Notes under the pieces: model-generated
Databases searched by the model: none
Told to the model about the DNA's origin: nothing
Seen by the model: the letters and a program-made list of their open reading frames with translations, nothing else
NCBI RefSeq assembly: GCF_003609635.1
Contig: NZ_MCIA01000030.1
Coordinates: forward strand, 102,984 to 166,983
Source of the DNA: Lacrimispora algidixylanolytica
Lineage (GTDB): Bacteria > Bacillota > Clostridia > Lachnospirales > Lachnospiraceae
DNA length: 64,000 bases
Direction of reading: 5' to 3'
Shown: positions 38,817 through 48,157 of the stretch, piece by piece
Layout: the number at the start of each line of letters is the position of its first letter
Position numbering within the stretch: the first letter of the stretch is position 1
Program-made: the position numbers and the translations under genes

Positions 38817-40490
38817 TTATTTTGTTATCTTAAAGGAACTCTTTAAGGATACAATACGGTTAAATACTAAATTCTCTGGTGAGCTATCTTTACAGTCCAC
38901 ACAGAAAAATCCATTTCTTACGAACTGGAAGCTGTCATAAGCCTTTGCTTTTGTTAGCTCTGGCTCAACAAAACAGCTCTTTATGATGGTCAGAGAGTTT
39001 GGATTTAAGTTCAGACTTCCGTCTTCGTTAAACTTGCCTTTTTCCTCATCCACAATATTCTCATATAGACGGCATTCTGCCTGAACTGCGGTAGCGGCTG
39101 CCACCCAATGAATGGTTCCCTTTACTTTTCTTCCTTCAAAGCCAGAACCACTTCTTGTCTCAGGATCGTAGGTACAATGTACCACAGTAACGTTGCCGTC
39201 TGCATCCTTTTCACAGCTTGTACATGTTACAAAGTAAGCATTCATAAGGCGAACCTCATTGCCAGGGAATAGGCGGAAGTACTTTTTCACAGGCTCTTCC
39301 ATAAAATCTTCCCGTTCAATATAAAGTTCCTTGCCAAAAGGTATCTTTCTCTCACCTAAATCTGGGTTCTCCAGATTATTGGGAGCATCCAGATATTCAA
39401 TGGTCTCTTCTGGATAATTGTCAATCACTAGCTTGATTGGATCTAAAATTGCCATTACTCTTGGCTTTTTCAGCTTTAAATCTTCACGGATACAATATTC
39501 AAGCATGGCGTAATCCACGGAACTGTTGGCCTTTGAAACACCTACAAGATCAACGAACATGCGAAGGGATTCTGGAGTATAACCTCTTCTTCTTAAAGCA
39601 GCAATGGAAACAAGACGGGGATCATCCCAGCCGTCTACAATGTTATCTTCAACCAGCTTTTTAATATATCGTTTTCCAGTTATAACATTCGTCAGATAAA
39701 GCTTTGCAAACTCGATCTGGCGGGGAGGATTCTCAAATTCGCATTCCTTTACCACCCAGTCATACAAAGGTCTATGATCTTCAAATTCCAAGGTGCATAT
39801 AGAATGGGTGATCTTTTCGATGGCATCTTCAATGGGGTGAGCATAATCATACATGGGATAAATGCACCAAGCATCTCCTGTGTTATGATGATTCATGCGA
39901 GCCACGCGGTAGATAACTGGATCACGCATATTGATATTTGGAGAAAGCATATCAATCTTAGCACGGAGCACCTTTTCTCCATCCTTATAAATGCCATTCT
40001 TCATCTCTTCAAACAGCTTTAAATTCTCTTCCACGCTTCGGTTTCTGTATGGGCTATCTTTTCCCGGAGTCTTAAAATCGCCTCGGTATTCCCTTATCTC
40101 TTCTGCGGTTAAATCACAGACAAAGGCTTTTCCTTTTTTAATCAAAAGAATGGCACAATCGTACATCTCCTGGAAATAATTAGAAGCGAAGAAAAGGCGG
40201 TCTTTAAATTCTGCTCCCAGCCACTTCACGTCTTCCATAATGGATTCTACGTATTCTGTCTTCTCTTTTGTTGGGTTTGTATCATCAAAACGGAGGTTGA
40301 ACGTTCCACCATACTTTTGAGCCAGGCCATAGTTAAGTAAAATGGATTTCGCATGTCCAATATGCAAATAACCGTTTGGCTCCGGAGGGAATCTTGTCTG
40401 AACGTGATTATACACGCCTTCAGAAAGGTCCTTATCTATCTCCTGTTCAATAAAGTTTTTAGAAACAATTTCATCTTTGTTCTCTTCCAT
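38817..40490 (-). CDS. glnS: Glutaminyl-tRNA synthetase
   Basis: 557-residue class I synthetase charging tRNA-Gln directly. The ATP motifs are [16 protein letters not shown] (HIGH) and GVSKANSS (KMSKS counterpart); the C-terminal beta-barrel anticodon-binding domain includes [19 protein letters not shown] precedes the ATG. Many Firmicutes rely on GatCAB instead, so a dedicated GlnRS is typical of only some Clostridia. Monocistronic. Confidence 0.96.
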   Translation of the reverse strand: MEENKDEIVSKNFIEQEIDKDLSEGVYNHVQTRFPPEPNGYLHIGHAKSILLNYGLAQKYGGTFNLRFDDTNPTKEKTEYVESIMEDVKWLGAEFKDRLFFASNYFQEMYDCAILLIKKGKAFVCDLTAEEIREYRGDFKTPGKDSPYRNRSVEENLKLFEEMKNGIYKDGEKVLRAKIDMLSPNINMRDPVIYRVARMNHHNTGDAWCIYPMYDYAHPIEDAIEKITHSICTLEFEDHRPLYDWVVKECEFENPPRQIEFAKLYLTNVITGKRYIKKLVEDNIVDGWDDPRLVSIAALRRRGYTPESLRMFVDLVGVSKANSSVDYAMLEYCIREDLKLKKPRVMAILDPIKLVIDNYPEETIEYLDAPNNLENPDLGERKIPFGKELYIEREDFMEEPVKKYFRLFPGNEVRLMNAYFVTCTSCEKDADGNVTVVHCTYDPETRSGSGFEGRKVKGTIHWVAAATAVQAECRLYENIVDEEKGKFNEDGSLNLNPNSLTIIKSCFVEPELTKAKAYDSFQFVRNGFFCVDCKDSSPENLVFNRIVSLKSSFKITK

Positions 40491-40586
40491 CTTTCTTCCT
40501 CCATGTCAGTATTTCCAATAATACATTATCATACCATACTTCATCCATTTAGAAAAGGGGGAAAAGAACAGGGTTTTGTTCCTTTT

Positions 40587-40862
40587 TCACTTTCTTCTGG
40601 CCGATTCCCATATTTCCTTTTTCTCTTCATACTGCTGATTGATCCATTCCACTGCCTGCACCCTCCCTTCCTCCGAGAAGGGGAAAACCTCCTTTGTTTT
40701 CTGCTCCTCAGGTGTGGCTTCGTAACAGTATGGTTCTGGGTATACGGTCACCTCAAGGCCTGCCTCTTCCTTTTTTAGACGGTAACGCATTCCTTTCATG
40801 CTTCCGGCGTAAGGTTCCTTTTTAAAGAATTGTATGGGCACGAAGGTTTCTTTTTTTATCAT
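40587..40862 (-). CDS. Conserved-looking small protein, unknown function
   Basis: 91 residues with no membrane segment; AAGGAGAAG precedes the ATG. Aromatic and charged, with YRLKKEEAGLEVTVYPEPYCYEATPEEQK in the middle. It lies 11 bases after the 84-codon gene on the same strand, probably one transcript. I do not recognise a family. Confidence 0.6.
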   Translation of the reverse strand: MIKKETFVPIQFFKKEPYAGSMKGMRYRLKKEEAGLEVTVYPEPYCYEATPEEQKTKEVFPFSEEGRVQAVEWINQQYEEKKEIWESARRK

Positions 40863-40873
40863 AGCACTTCTCC

Positions 40874-41128
40874 TTATTTCAACAAATCGATTTCGTTTAA
40901 CATTTCATCGCACCAGGAAACTACCGACTTTGCGGAAATAATTCCGTATCGCAAAGGGGCATGGATAAAAAATCTCTGGTCTTTATCAAATGCGGATTGA
41001 TTTTGTTTCATATATGCTTCCATTTTACCATAATCTTTTAGTTTTTTCATATAATCTTCTTTATAACTTAAAATTATACTACTGATTTCATCTTGTTTTA
41101 AATCCTTCGAAAAGGAAAGCTTTAACAA
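40874..41128 (-). CDS. Small uncharacterised protein with uncertain start
   Basis: The frame gives up to 84 residues from TTG at 41128, which has no Shine-Dalgarno; the first ATG (41050) would leave only 58 residues and has a weak AAGAAG site. The frame remains open upstream to about 41197 without any ATG. The C-terminal part (FFIHAPLRYGIISAKSVVSWCDEML) looks protein-like. It may be a truncated remnant or may use an unusual start. Function unknown. Confidence 0.4.
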   Translation of the reverse strand: MLKLSFSKDLKQDEISSIILSYKEDYMKKLKDYGKMEAYMKQNQSAFDKDQRFFIHAPLRYGIISAKSVVSWCDEMLNEIDLLK

Positions 41129-41184
41129 AAATTCTGACCGTGTTGGTTGATAAAGCCAAATAATTTGTCTATAAAAAGAAGCAA

Positions 41185-41210
41185 CCTCCGGTTTTATTCC
41201 TCACCGGAGG
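41185..41210 (-). terminator. Terminator of the first L,D-transpeptidase gene
   Basis: CCTCCGG / CCGGAGG stem with a 12-base loop followed on the minus strand by TTGCTTCTTTTT, 38 bases past the stop codon. Confidence 0.8.
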
Positions 41211-41248
41211 CTGGCCTTTCATTAACTATATTCTATTCTAAAAATCTT

Positions 41249-42970
41249 TTACATCCCTGGTCCAACTTTTTTCTTACCTGTACTTTTCGATACACCTGGG
41301 CCAGCCTCATCATCAAAAGGATTAGGGGACGAAGCCTGGGTCGTCTGCGTTGGAGACGTTACCACTGAAGTTGTAGGTTGAGGCGCTGTCGTTGGTGCTG
41401 ACGTAGTAGGAGCCGCCGTGGTCGGGGCTGTCGTATGAGCTGCCGTGGTCGGCTGGGTAGTAGCCTGTGTCGTTGGCTGTACCGGAGCCTTTGTTTCATC
41501 CTTTTTCCCGGTTCCATTGGAAGTAGTCAGAGACTCGGTTCCTGGTAAATGGTAGCAAAGAACCGGTATACCTGCGTTTATGTTCTCAAAGATGGTCTTT
41601 GCAACGGCTGGAGGAAGATTAATACAGCCATGAGATCCACTGGTTTTATAGATAGATCCGCCAAAGGTACTTCTCCATTTGGCATCGTGAAGACCAATAT
41701 TGCCGTTAAAGGGCATCCAATAAGCCACTGGAGTCCTGTAATTTTCCCCTTTTAGAGTTGCATCTCTTTCCTTATAAGTAAGGGCGTATACCCCTGCTGG
41801 TGTAGACCAACCCTTGGATTCATTGCCTGATACAAAATCTGATTCTACAACAAGTTTACCGTCTTTATAATAGTAGATATGCTGAGCCGTCAGATTGATC
41901 TCCACATAGGTGTTACCATAATCCTGAGCACCTCTGCTTGCCGCCTTCTGTTTATAGATAGGCTCTCTTACCTGACTGTTTCCAGAACGGATTAGTTCTG
42001 CCAATTCATCTGCTTCTGCGCCCTGATTGATCTTCCAGCCATAGCTTCCGCCTGTTATTTTCACTGGCTGACCACTAGAGGTGGTGAAAGTTTTGGCCTT
42101 GTATGCGGTATCATATTTCGTTGCCAGATCCTTTACAAATTCACTGACTGATTTGCTGTCTAAATATACTTTTCCACTTTCATCGGTTTTAATCCATTTG
42201 GAAATGGTATCTCCGTTTAGGCTCTTTTTTTCTTCTCCGAATTTATATGTAATGGTGGTGTTCGCATACTGATTCATCGTCTGTACCTTGCTGACAAGAC
42301 CAGGATCATTGGTTGGTACTTTTGGTGATATGTACGCTCCTGCCTCATCAAGAGAAAGTTCTGGCTTTAAATCAATTACTGCGTTGGAAATCTCAGACTT
42401 TACCTTTTCAGGGTTTAGTTCTTTTCCTTCCTTCGCCGCTACAACCTGGTATCCCTGTCCTGATACATAATCAGAGATAGAAGCATCCTGGGCTTTATCC
42501 TCATTATTTTCTATTAAACAGGATAATTTAGATACCACAGAATCAAATTTATTCTGGTCAAATTGAATCATCGTTCCTATTTCAAACGATTGGGGCGTCT
42601 TTAAGTGTTTTGCCCAAGAAAGTGGCTTTTGCTCCCCAAGTATAGACTCAAGCTTTCCGTCGAACACGGCCTCTAAACCGATATCCATGCCCTTTATCTC
42701 TTCGCTAGTTCCTCCCCGCTCCTGTAAAGTAAGCTTATACCCATCAATGGTTAAGGCAATCATCTTTTTGACGTCCATCACGGATTTTTTAGAAACATCC
42801 ATTCCATTGATAATGGTATTAGGGAAAAATGTCTTTTCGTATGACCTGCCCACTTGAATATATGCAAAAGCAGCGATCAGCGCTACTGCTACAATTCCGC
42901 CTCCAACTACTGAAAACCCTAATGCTCCAAAGGGCTTCTTCTTTCTGCTGCGCTGTTCTTGTTTTTCCAT
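41249..42970 (-). CDS. L,D-transpeptidase (YkuD) with peptidoglycan-binding-like domains and Thr/Pro-rich tail
   Basis: 573 residues, membrane-anchored (helix about 18-38), active at the cell wall where it makes 3-3 peptidoglycan cross-links. The order is: anchor, two PG_binding_4-type modules (about 50-320), YkuD catalytic domain (about 350-475) with the catalytic SHGCINLPP, then a low-complexity TTAAPTT-type tail of about 85 residues. That tail probably spans the wall and is absent from the paralogue at 48196. AAGAGGTAGG precedes the ATG. Confidence 0.93.
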   Translation of the reverse strand: MEKQEQRSRKKKPFGALGFSVVGGGIVAVALIAAFAYIQVGRSYEKTFFPNTIINGMDVSKKSVMDVKKMIALTIDGYKLTLQERGGTSEEIKGMDIGLEAVFDGKLESILGEQKPLSWAKHLKTPQSFEIGTMIQFDQNKFDSVVSKLSCLIENNEDKAQDASISDYVSGQGYQVVAAKEGKELNPEKVKSEISNAVIDLKPELSLDEAGAYISPKVPTNDPGLVSKVQTMNQYANTTITYKFGEEKKSLNGDTISKWIKTDESGKVYLDSKSVSEFVKDLATKYDTAYKAKTFTTSSGQPVKITGGSYGWKINQGAEADELAELIRSGNSQVREPIYKQKAASRGAQDYGNTYVEINLTAQHIYYYKDGKLVVESDFVSGNESKGWSTPAGVYALTYKERDATLKGENYRTPVAYWMPFNGNIGLHDAKWRSTFGGSIYKTSGSHGCINLPPAVAKTIFENINAGIPVLCYHLPGTESLTTSNGTGKKDETKAPVQPTTQATTQPTTAAHTTAPTTAAPTTSAPTTAPQPTTSVVTSPTQTTQASSPNPFDDEAGPGVSKSTGKKKVGPGM

Positions 42971-43166
42971 TTATTTCCTACCTCTTTACTATCCTTTTCG
43001 TTCAGGATTAATTATAACGGATAAACGCAAAATATGTCTAAATATTTATGGTATATTTCTTGACGTTTTTATTACGATTTCCATGAAAGAGTTATTAAGA
43101 TTTTTCACAGGACGGTTTTACCCTTCATAAGATGGAACTAAGAATGTTCCAAAGGAAACATATTTC

Positions 43167-43667
43167 ATGACACGCTATACTCCTGTTTACGGAACGGTCA
43201 GTTCCATCACTCCCTTAAAAAACTCTGCCTTGGACCATAGCTGTTCTCTGCTCATTTCCGTCATGAGCGAAAGTATCGGTCAGGTGAATTTTGTCGTCAA
43301 ATCAAATACTTATGTTCTCGATCAGCATACCTTTGAGCAAGGGGATCCCATTATTGCCATTTATGATACAAGTGCACCTGTGCCTCTGATTTACCCGCCT
43401 CAATTTACTGCTGTCATACTTGCTGAAAATGACGATGGATATCAGGCTATGTTTGATTATTTTAATGACGATCTTTTAAATACCGATGAGACCTTAAAGC
43501 TTAATATTGGTGATTCCGATTCTACGGATGTACTTTTACCTAATGGGCAATCATTTTTTTACACTCCAGGAGGAAACCACCTTTTTGTTCTTTACATGTT
43601 TACCACCCGCAGCATACCTGCTATGACCACACCTTCGACTGTCATTGTATTTTGCTCCGAATCATAA
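43167..43667 (+). CDS. Uncharacterised protein, possibly Lachnospiraceae-specific
   Basis: 166 residues, no membrane helix or signal peptide; AAAGGAAAC precedes the ATG. Beta-rich composition with repeated hydrophobic strands (GQVNFVVKSNTYVLD, PPQFTAVILAEND). The segment TYVLDQHTFEQGDPIIAIYDTSAPVPLIYPP looks like a small beta-barrel (OB-like) fold, but I do not recognise the family. Monocistronic with a strong shared terminator. Confidence 0.65.
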   Translation: MTRYTPVYGTVSSITPLKNSALDHSCSLLISVMSESIGQVNFVVKSNTYVLDQHTFEQGDPIIAIYDTSAPVPLIYPPQFTAVILAENDDGYQAMFDYFNDDLLNTDETLKLNIGDSDSTDVLLPNGQSFFYTPGGNHLFVLYMFTTRSIPAMTTPSTVIVFCSES

Positions 43668-43677
43668 TATGCAAAAA

Positions 43678-43716
43678 ACACCTGACTCTAATAAGATTTC
43701 TCCTAGAGTCAGGTGT
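43678..43716. terminator. Bidirectional terminator between convergent genes
   Basis: ACACCTGACTCTA / TAGAGTCAGGTGT, a perfect 13-bp stem with T-runs on both sides (ACTTATTTTTTT on plus, TTTTTTGC on minus). Serves the gene at 43167 and the NiaR operon. Confidence 0.88.
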
Positions 43717-43726
43717 ACTTATTTTT

Positions 43727-44248
43727 TTATTCACAAAGAAATCCCTTTTTCCTTAATTCCGCTTCGATCCGGTCTAAACTTTTTATGGAATCTGCCGCCA
43801 CCGTATGGTAATGACAACCGTTGGTTAGCACCTTAAGTGGCTGATCCTTGGAGGTTTGAAGGGCCTCTATAAATTCCTCTGCATCCAGACGGTTATTGAT
43901 GATAAGATCCACATGGATTTCTCCATAGACTTCATGTTCAATAGACACATCAAGAAGCCTTCCACCGTAATCCACAATGGTCCAAAGCTCACTTAAGGTA
44001 TCTTCCGTCTTGTGACTGGCCTGAAAGACCCTTACAAAGCTTTCAGCCTCTTTGGAGGGCTTGCGGCGAAGCACATATCCCTTGTTGGTGGAAAGAATCT
44101 CCATCTGCTCTGCCCGCATCAGCGCCACATCCTGAACGATTACCTGCCGGCTCACTCCAAACTGCTTTGCGAGCTCTGTTCCGGATATGGGTTTTTCCTC
44201 CTCATTTAATAATAGATATAGTTTTTGTCTGCGTTCGTTTCCATCCAA
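43727..44248 (-). CDS. niaR: NiaR-type transcriptional repressor (HTH_11 plus 3H domain)
   Basis: 173 residues. An N-terminal helix-turn-helix (about 1-60, SGTELAKQFGVSRQVIVQDVALMRA) is followed by a 3H domain with its conserved histidines in SIEHEVYG, EIHVDLI and GCHYHTV. Members sense nicotinic acid and repress NAD synthesis and niacin uptake genes. The start is TTG at 44248, 6 bases after the ATPase stop, with AGGGA near that stop; no ATG is in frame. Being the last gene of the transporter/phosphorylase operon suggests autoregulation and ties that operon to pyridine nucleotides. Confidence 0.88.
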   Translation of the reverse strand: MDGNERRQKLYLLLNEEEKPISGTELAKQFGVSRQVIVQDVALMRAEQMEILSTNKGYVLRRKPSKEAESFVRVFQASHKTEDTLSELWTIVDYGGRLLDVSIEHEVYGEIHVDLIINNRLDAEEFIEALQTSKDQPLKVLTNGCHYHTVAADSIKSLDRIEAELRKKGFLCE

Positions 44249-44254
44249 TTTCTG

Positions 44255-45949
44255 CTATTCCCTGCCTTTATCTTTTAAGTCTTCTACTGTTAAAAATATT
44301 CCTTCATAGTCCAAAGCCTCACAGAGCCTGGCCATATGAGGCTGCTCAAGCCTGGCTAGTGTAAGGCTTTCCTTCTCGTAAAACACTGATTCCTTTGGCC
44401 CGTCAGAGATTACCTCTCCATGAGCCATAACAATAACACGGTCAAAATATTCTGCCACAAAATCCATGTCATGAAGAATTGCTAGGACAAACACTCCATT
44501 CTCACTTAACTTTTTTATGATTGATCCCAGTACCTTACGGCCTCTGTCATCTTGAGCGATAGTCGGCTCATCAAGAATTAACACCTTTGGTTCCATGGCG
44601 ATTACAGAAGCAATGGCTACCATCTTTCGCTCGGATAGATCCAGATCGTATGGATTTTCCTGTTCCCAATGGGACATACCAACCATTTCCAGTGCCCACC
44701 TAGCCTTCTCAGTTGCCATTTCCTTGCTCATGCCAATATGAAGAGGTCCTACCATCACTTCATCCATTACCCTGGTTTTAAAAATCTGGTCATCGGGATT
44801 TTGGAATACATATCCCACCATTCCCGCCAGCTTTGCGACGGATTTGCCAGAGATATCTTCGCCATTTAAGAGAATCCTACCACTATTGGGCTTTAAAAGC
44901 CCTTTCAATAGTTTCACTAACGTAGTTTTTCCCGCACCATTTTGACCGATGAGGGCTGTGGGGTTTTTAGAAAGCTGCAATGACAAGTTTTGAATAACAA
45001 GTTTTTGAGAGGTGTAACCAAACTCCAAATCCTGAATATCAAAAAGCTCCTCTTGTTTCTCATCTCCCCTGTATTCTAAACGTGTTCTGCCAGTAAGCTT
45101 CTTTGGGAAGTCTTCCTTTAACTCCACTATCTGGGAAAGAGTAACAGGGTATTCTTTGTTCTCCCATTCTGATTTGCTTATATTCAGGGTCTTGGACACC
45201 CGGGTATAAACGGGAGGTTGTATTCCATACTTGTCTAAGTCGTCTCTGGAAAATATTTGCTCTGGTGTATCGTAAGCGATTTGCTTTCCCTCATGCATCA
45301 GAAGGATCTTATCGCAATATTCTGCCAGTTTTTCCATCTTATGCTCCACCATGAGGACTGTGATTCCGGTATGCTTTAAGGCTTCCACTACCTTAAATAC
45401 TTCCTCGCTTCCTTGTGGGTCCAATTGGGATGTGGGTTCATCAAGTACAATGACCTGAGGCTCCATAGCAAGAATGCTGGCAATGGCCACTCTCTGGGTT
45501 TGTCCCCCGGATAGATCAAAGGGATTCCTGTTTCTATATTCTGTGATATCGAGACGGGCCAGATTATCCTCCACCCGCCTGATAATCTCTCCCCTTGGAA
45601 TCCCAAGATTTTGAAGGCCAAAGGCAACCTCCTCAAAAACAGTCTCCTTTGCTCCGGATAATTGATTGAATGGATTTTGGAACACCAGCCCAACGTGGCG
45701 GCATAGCTCGGCAACTGGAGTTTTACCTGCCTCCATTCCATCGACAAATAACTTACCGCCATAAGCCCCTCGAAACATTGATGGCACCAGCCCTACAAAT
45801 GCCTGGCACAAGGTACTCTTACCCGCCTTGTTTTCCCCAATGACACCTATAAATTCCCCTTTTTCCACCGTAAAATCAATTCCGTCCAGGGCCAGTTTTT
45901 CTGTATGAGGATAGCGATATTTTAATTGTTTCACTTCAATCAAAGCCAT
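44255..45949 (-). CDS. ECF transporter ATPase, fused EcfA-EcfA'
   Basis: 564 residues with two ABC cassettes in one chain, energising an ECF vitamin-type importer. First cassette: Walker A GENKAGKST, signature LSGGQTQRV, Walker B VIVLDEPTS. Second: Walker A GQNGAGKTT, Walker B VLILDEPTI, but the signature is DLSERKMVAIA rather than LSGGQ. The ATG at 45949 follows GGAGGATAAC and overlaps the EcfT stop by 10 bases. It works with EcfT and the S component of the same operon and may also serve BioY. Confidence 0.93.
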   Translation of the reverse strand: MALIEVKQLKYRYPHTEKLALDGIDFTVEKGEFIGVIGENKAGKSTLCQAFVGLVPSMFRGAYGGKLFVDGMEAGKTPVAELCRHVGLVFQNPFNQLSGAKETVFEEVAFGLQNLGIPRGEIIRRVEDNLARLDITEYRNRNPFDLSGGQTQRVAIASILAMEPQVIVLDEPTSQLDPQGSEEVFKVVEALKHTGITVLMVEHKMEKLAEYCDKILLMHEGKQIAYDTPEQIFSRDDLDKYGIQPPVYTRVSKTLNISKSEWENKEYPVTLSQIVELKEDFPKKLTGRTRLEYRGDEKQEELFDIQDLEFGYTSQKLVIQNLSLQLSKNPTALIGQNGAGKTTLVKLLKGLLKPNSGRILLNGEDISGKSVAKLAGMVGYVFQNPDDQIFKTRVMDEVMVGPLHIGMSKEMATEKARWALEMVGMSHWEQENPYDLDLSERKMVAIASVIAMEPKVLILDEPTIAQDDRGRKVLGSIIKKLSENGVFVLAILHDMDFVAEYFDRVIVMAHGEVISDGPKESVFYEKESLTLARLEQPHMARLCEALDYEGIFLTVEDLKDKGRE

Positions 45950-46713
45950 GTGGTTATCCTCCATATAACGGAGCCAATGAGAAGTATGGTCATAAAAGCC
46001 ATAAAAAGCTTATCTTCTCTCTGTAATTTATGGTCCTGCAAAAAAGTCTTTTTCTGTTTGGAATCAAATCCCCGGACCTCAAGTGCGATGGCTCGTTCTC
46101 TGGTATTGATTAAGGAACTATTGACCACAGGTGAAATCAGGGGGATAAATGCCCTGGTTCTTACCAATAAATTCCCTTCCGTCTCAAGCCCTCTGCTTCT
46201 TTGGGCATCCATAATGGTATTCATGGTTCCCATCATTTGGGGAATGATTTGAAAAACAGAAGAAATCATATATCCAAATCTAGGAGAAAAACCAGCTTGT
46301 TCCAAATCATCCACCAATACTGCGGGCCTTGTGGTCAAAACAAAGACTGCAAAAGCAAGAAGCATGTTTAAGATGTTAAGACCTATTTTCGTTGCATACA
46401 AAAGACCTTCCTGATAAAAGATAAGGGGGCCCAAAGAAAACAAAATCTGTTCATTCTCCTGGTTAAACAGACCGTGGATTAAAAACACAGTCAAAATTAT
46501 GGTAAAGGAAAATGCAATCAAGGGTAATACTCTTTTTACGATTCTTCCTGCTATGATAAGGCAAAAGCTTAAACCCAGACACAAGCCATATAAGCCTAAA
46601 CTGCCCCCGATTAAGGGAATGATAATGGCTACAACAATATAATATAACTTGGAAAAGGAATGAAGTCTAGTTAAAAAAGTATCCTGATCCACATAAAGAC
46701 TAATGCTTTTCAT
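45940..46713 (-). CDS. ECF transporter transmembrane component EcfT
   Basis: 257-residue membrane protein with about five to six helices and the CbiQ/EcfT pattern; coupling motifs include DAQRSRGLE and ERAIALEVRGF (A-R-G type). ATG at 46713, preceded by AAGGCGG; a TTG one codon upstream is in frame. Located between the S component (19 bases) and the ATPase. Confidence 0.92.
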   Translation of the reverse strand: MKSISLYVDQDTFLTRLHSFSKLYYIVVAIIIPLIGGSLGLYGLCLGLSFCLIIAGRIVKRVLPLIAFSFTIILTVFLIHGLFNQENEQILFSLGPLIFYQEGLLYATKIGLNILNMLLAFAVFVLTTRPAVLVDDLEQAGFSPRFGYMISSVFQIIPQMMGTMNTIMDAQRSRGLETEGNLLVRTRAFIPLISPVVNSSLINTRERAIALEVRGFDSKQKKTFLQDHKLQREDKLFMAFMTILLIGSVIWRITTWL

Positions 46714-46732
46714 CAATAATCCGCCTTTTTCT

Positions 46733-47341
46733 TTAGTCCAAGCTAACTACTTCATCATCCAGTTCATACAAAGAGGTAAGTTTTCTAGGAAGTCCCTTTA
46801 CAATGGTAAAAACAATCAAAAGGGTGATAAACTTATCTGGAATATCCACAACTACTTCATCGAGAAAAGAACCAAGGATGACTGGAAGACCAGAAGCCTG
46901 GGACCAGGCAAATACAGCATCTCCCCAGATATTTCCAGTGGTTCCTCCCCAGAAAATCAGGTTTAAAGGAGTGGAAATCACAACCGCAGTGAAACCAGCC
47001 ACACAAGCAGTCAAAAGCGCACCAGAAAGGGTTTTCATATGGCCAAGCCTTGCCATAATACCTACTGCCGCACCAATACCAAGACTGGTTAAGGCATATA
47101 CCAGTGTAATGGAATCCCCAGTGGTAAAACCAAATATCAGGTTATTGGCAGCTCCGCAGATACCGCCAATGATTGGCCCTCCAAGAATTCCTCCAATGCA
47201 GGTACCAATGGAGTCCAGCCATAGAGGCAGTTTAAGAACAGAAGCAAATAATTTCCCCAGATAATTGATACCGATACAGGCTGGAATCAGCACAAAGCAG
47301 GCTGCATTCCATTTCGTCTTAAATAACTGTTTCATTTTCAT
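46733..47341 (-). CDS. ECF transporter substrate-specific (S) component
   Basis: 202 residues with about six hydrophobic helices, glycine-rich loops (GTCIGGILGGPIIGGICGAANNLIFG) and the ECF S-component look. The start at 47341 overlaps the phosphorylase stop by 4 bases (ATGA); a second ATG two codons on has better spacing from GGGAG. Partners in the operon, a nucleoside phosphorylase and NiaR, suggest a nucleoside-like substrate, possibly a pyridine nucleoside. Specificity is inference only. Confidence 0.87.
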   Translation of the reverse strand: MKMKQLFKTKWNAACFVLIPACIGINYLGKLFASVLKLPLWLDSIGTCIGGILGGPIIGGICGAANNLIFGFTTGDSITLVYALTSLGIGAAVGIMARLGHMKTLSGALLTACVAGFTAVVISTPLNLIFWGGTTGNIWGDAVFAWSQASGLPVILGSFLDEVVVDIPDKFITLLIVFTIVKGLPRKLTSLYELDDEVVSLD

Positions 47342-48093
47342 ATTCTCCCTTCCTGATTCTGACTGATCCGAACAAATGCATGAAGCGCTGTCAGGATCTC
47401 TGTTTGTTCTCCCCTCATCATAGCCGATTCCCCATCCGTATAAAGGTTTATGTTCTCTTCTAAGGATTCCTCATACTGGACCACGGTATTCAAGATGGAG
47501 GCAGTTTTTACGCCCCTTAAACCACCTGCCACAAAAAGGGCCGAGGTCTCCATATCAGAACCAAGCACTCCCCTTTTTGACCAGTAGTCACATACTTCTT
47601 TCTCATCATCGATATAGAAGCTGTCATGACTTCTTACAATGCCGGTATGAAAGACTGACCCTAATTCCCTGGCACTCTCCATCAGGGCCACAAAAAGCTC
47701 TGGATCAGGAACTGCCGGGTATGCTAAATCTACATAAGAGGCGGAGGCTCCATCATTTCTCACAGCGCCATTTGCTATGATTAAGTCTCCCAGATGGATT
47801 CCCTTTTTAAGAGCGCCACAACTTCCGATCCGTATCATTGCCTTTACTCCAATCCGATGAAGCTCTTCCACTGCAATGGCTGCCGATGCGCCTCCGATCC
47901 CAGTGGACACTGCCATTACCTGGATTCCGTGAAAGCTTCCCCTTAAGCTTTTAAATTCCCGGTTAAAAGCAAGTTCCTCTACATCCTCTAAATAGGGGGC
48001 GATTCGCTCTAGTCTTTTGGGGTCACCAGGAAGAAGAGCAAAGGGGGCCGCCTGATTTAGAGATAGCTTAATATGAGGCATTATTTCTGACAT
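47338..48093 (-). CDS. Nucleoside phosphorylase (PNP/UDP family)
   Basis: 251 residues of the hexameric purine/uridine phosphorylase family, splitting a nucleoside with phosphate into base and ribose-1-phosphate. Motifs: LLPGDPKRLERIAPYL, STGIGGASAAIA, RIGSCGALK and the base-site SDMETSALF. The ATG at 48093 follows AAAGGAG. First gene of the operon with the ECF transporter and NiaR, so it likely acts on the imported nucleoside. Base preference cannot be read from the sequence. Confidence 0.9.
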   Translation of the reverse strand: MSEIMPHIKLSLNQAAPFALLPGDPKRLERIAPYLEDVEELAFNREFKSLRGSFHGIQVMAVSTGIGGASAAIAVEELHRIGVKAMIRIGSCGALKKGIHLGDLIIANGAVRNDGASASYVDLAYPAVPDPELFVALMESARELGSVFHTGIVRSHDSFYIDDEKEVCDYWSKRGVLGSDMETSALFVAGGLRGVKTASILNTVVQYEESLEENINLYTDGESAMMRGEQTEILTALHAFVRISQNQEGRI

Positions 48094-48128
48094 AAGATGG
48101 TTTCTCCTTTCTGCCATTTAATGTCATC

Positions 48129-48157
48129 AATGTAACACAAAGGGGCTGTCTTGTCAA
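48129..48157 (-). promoter_or_regulatory. Promoter of the phosphorylase-ECF-NiaR operon
   Basis: Minus strand TTGACA (48157-48152) and TACATT (48134-48129) with a 17-base spacer; the -35 box lies within the 3' arm side of the large palindrome. Confidence 0.6.

Noticed and set aside
41249..41520. Repetitive GT/AC-rich stretch as tandem DNA repeat or CRISPR
   Set aside because: It encodes the Thr/Pro tail of the transpeptidase; no regular spacer-repeat structure.
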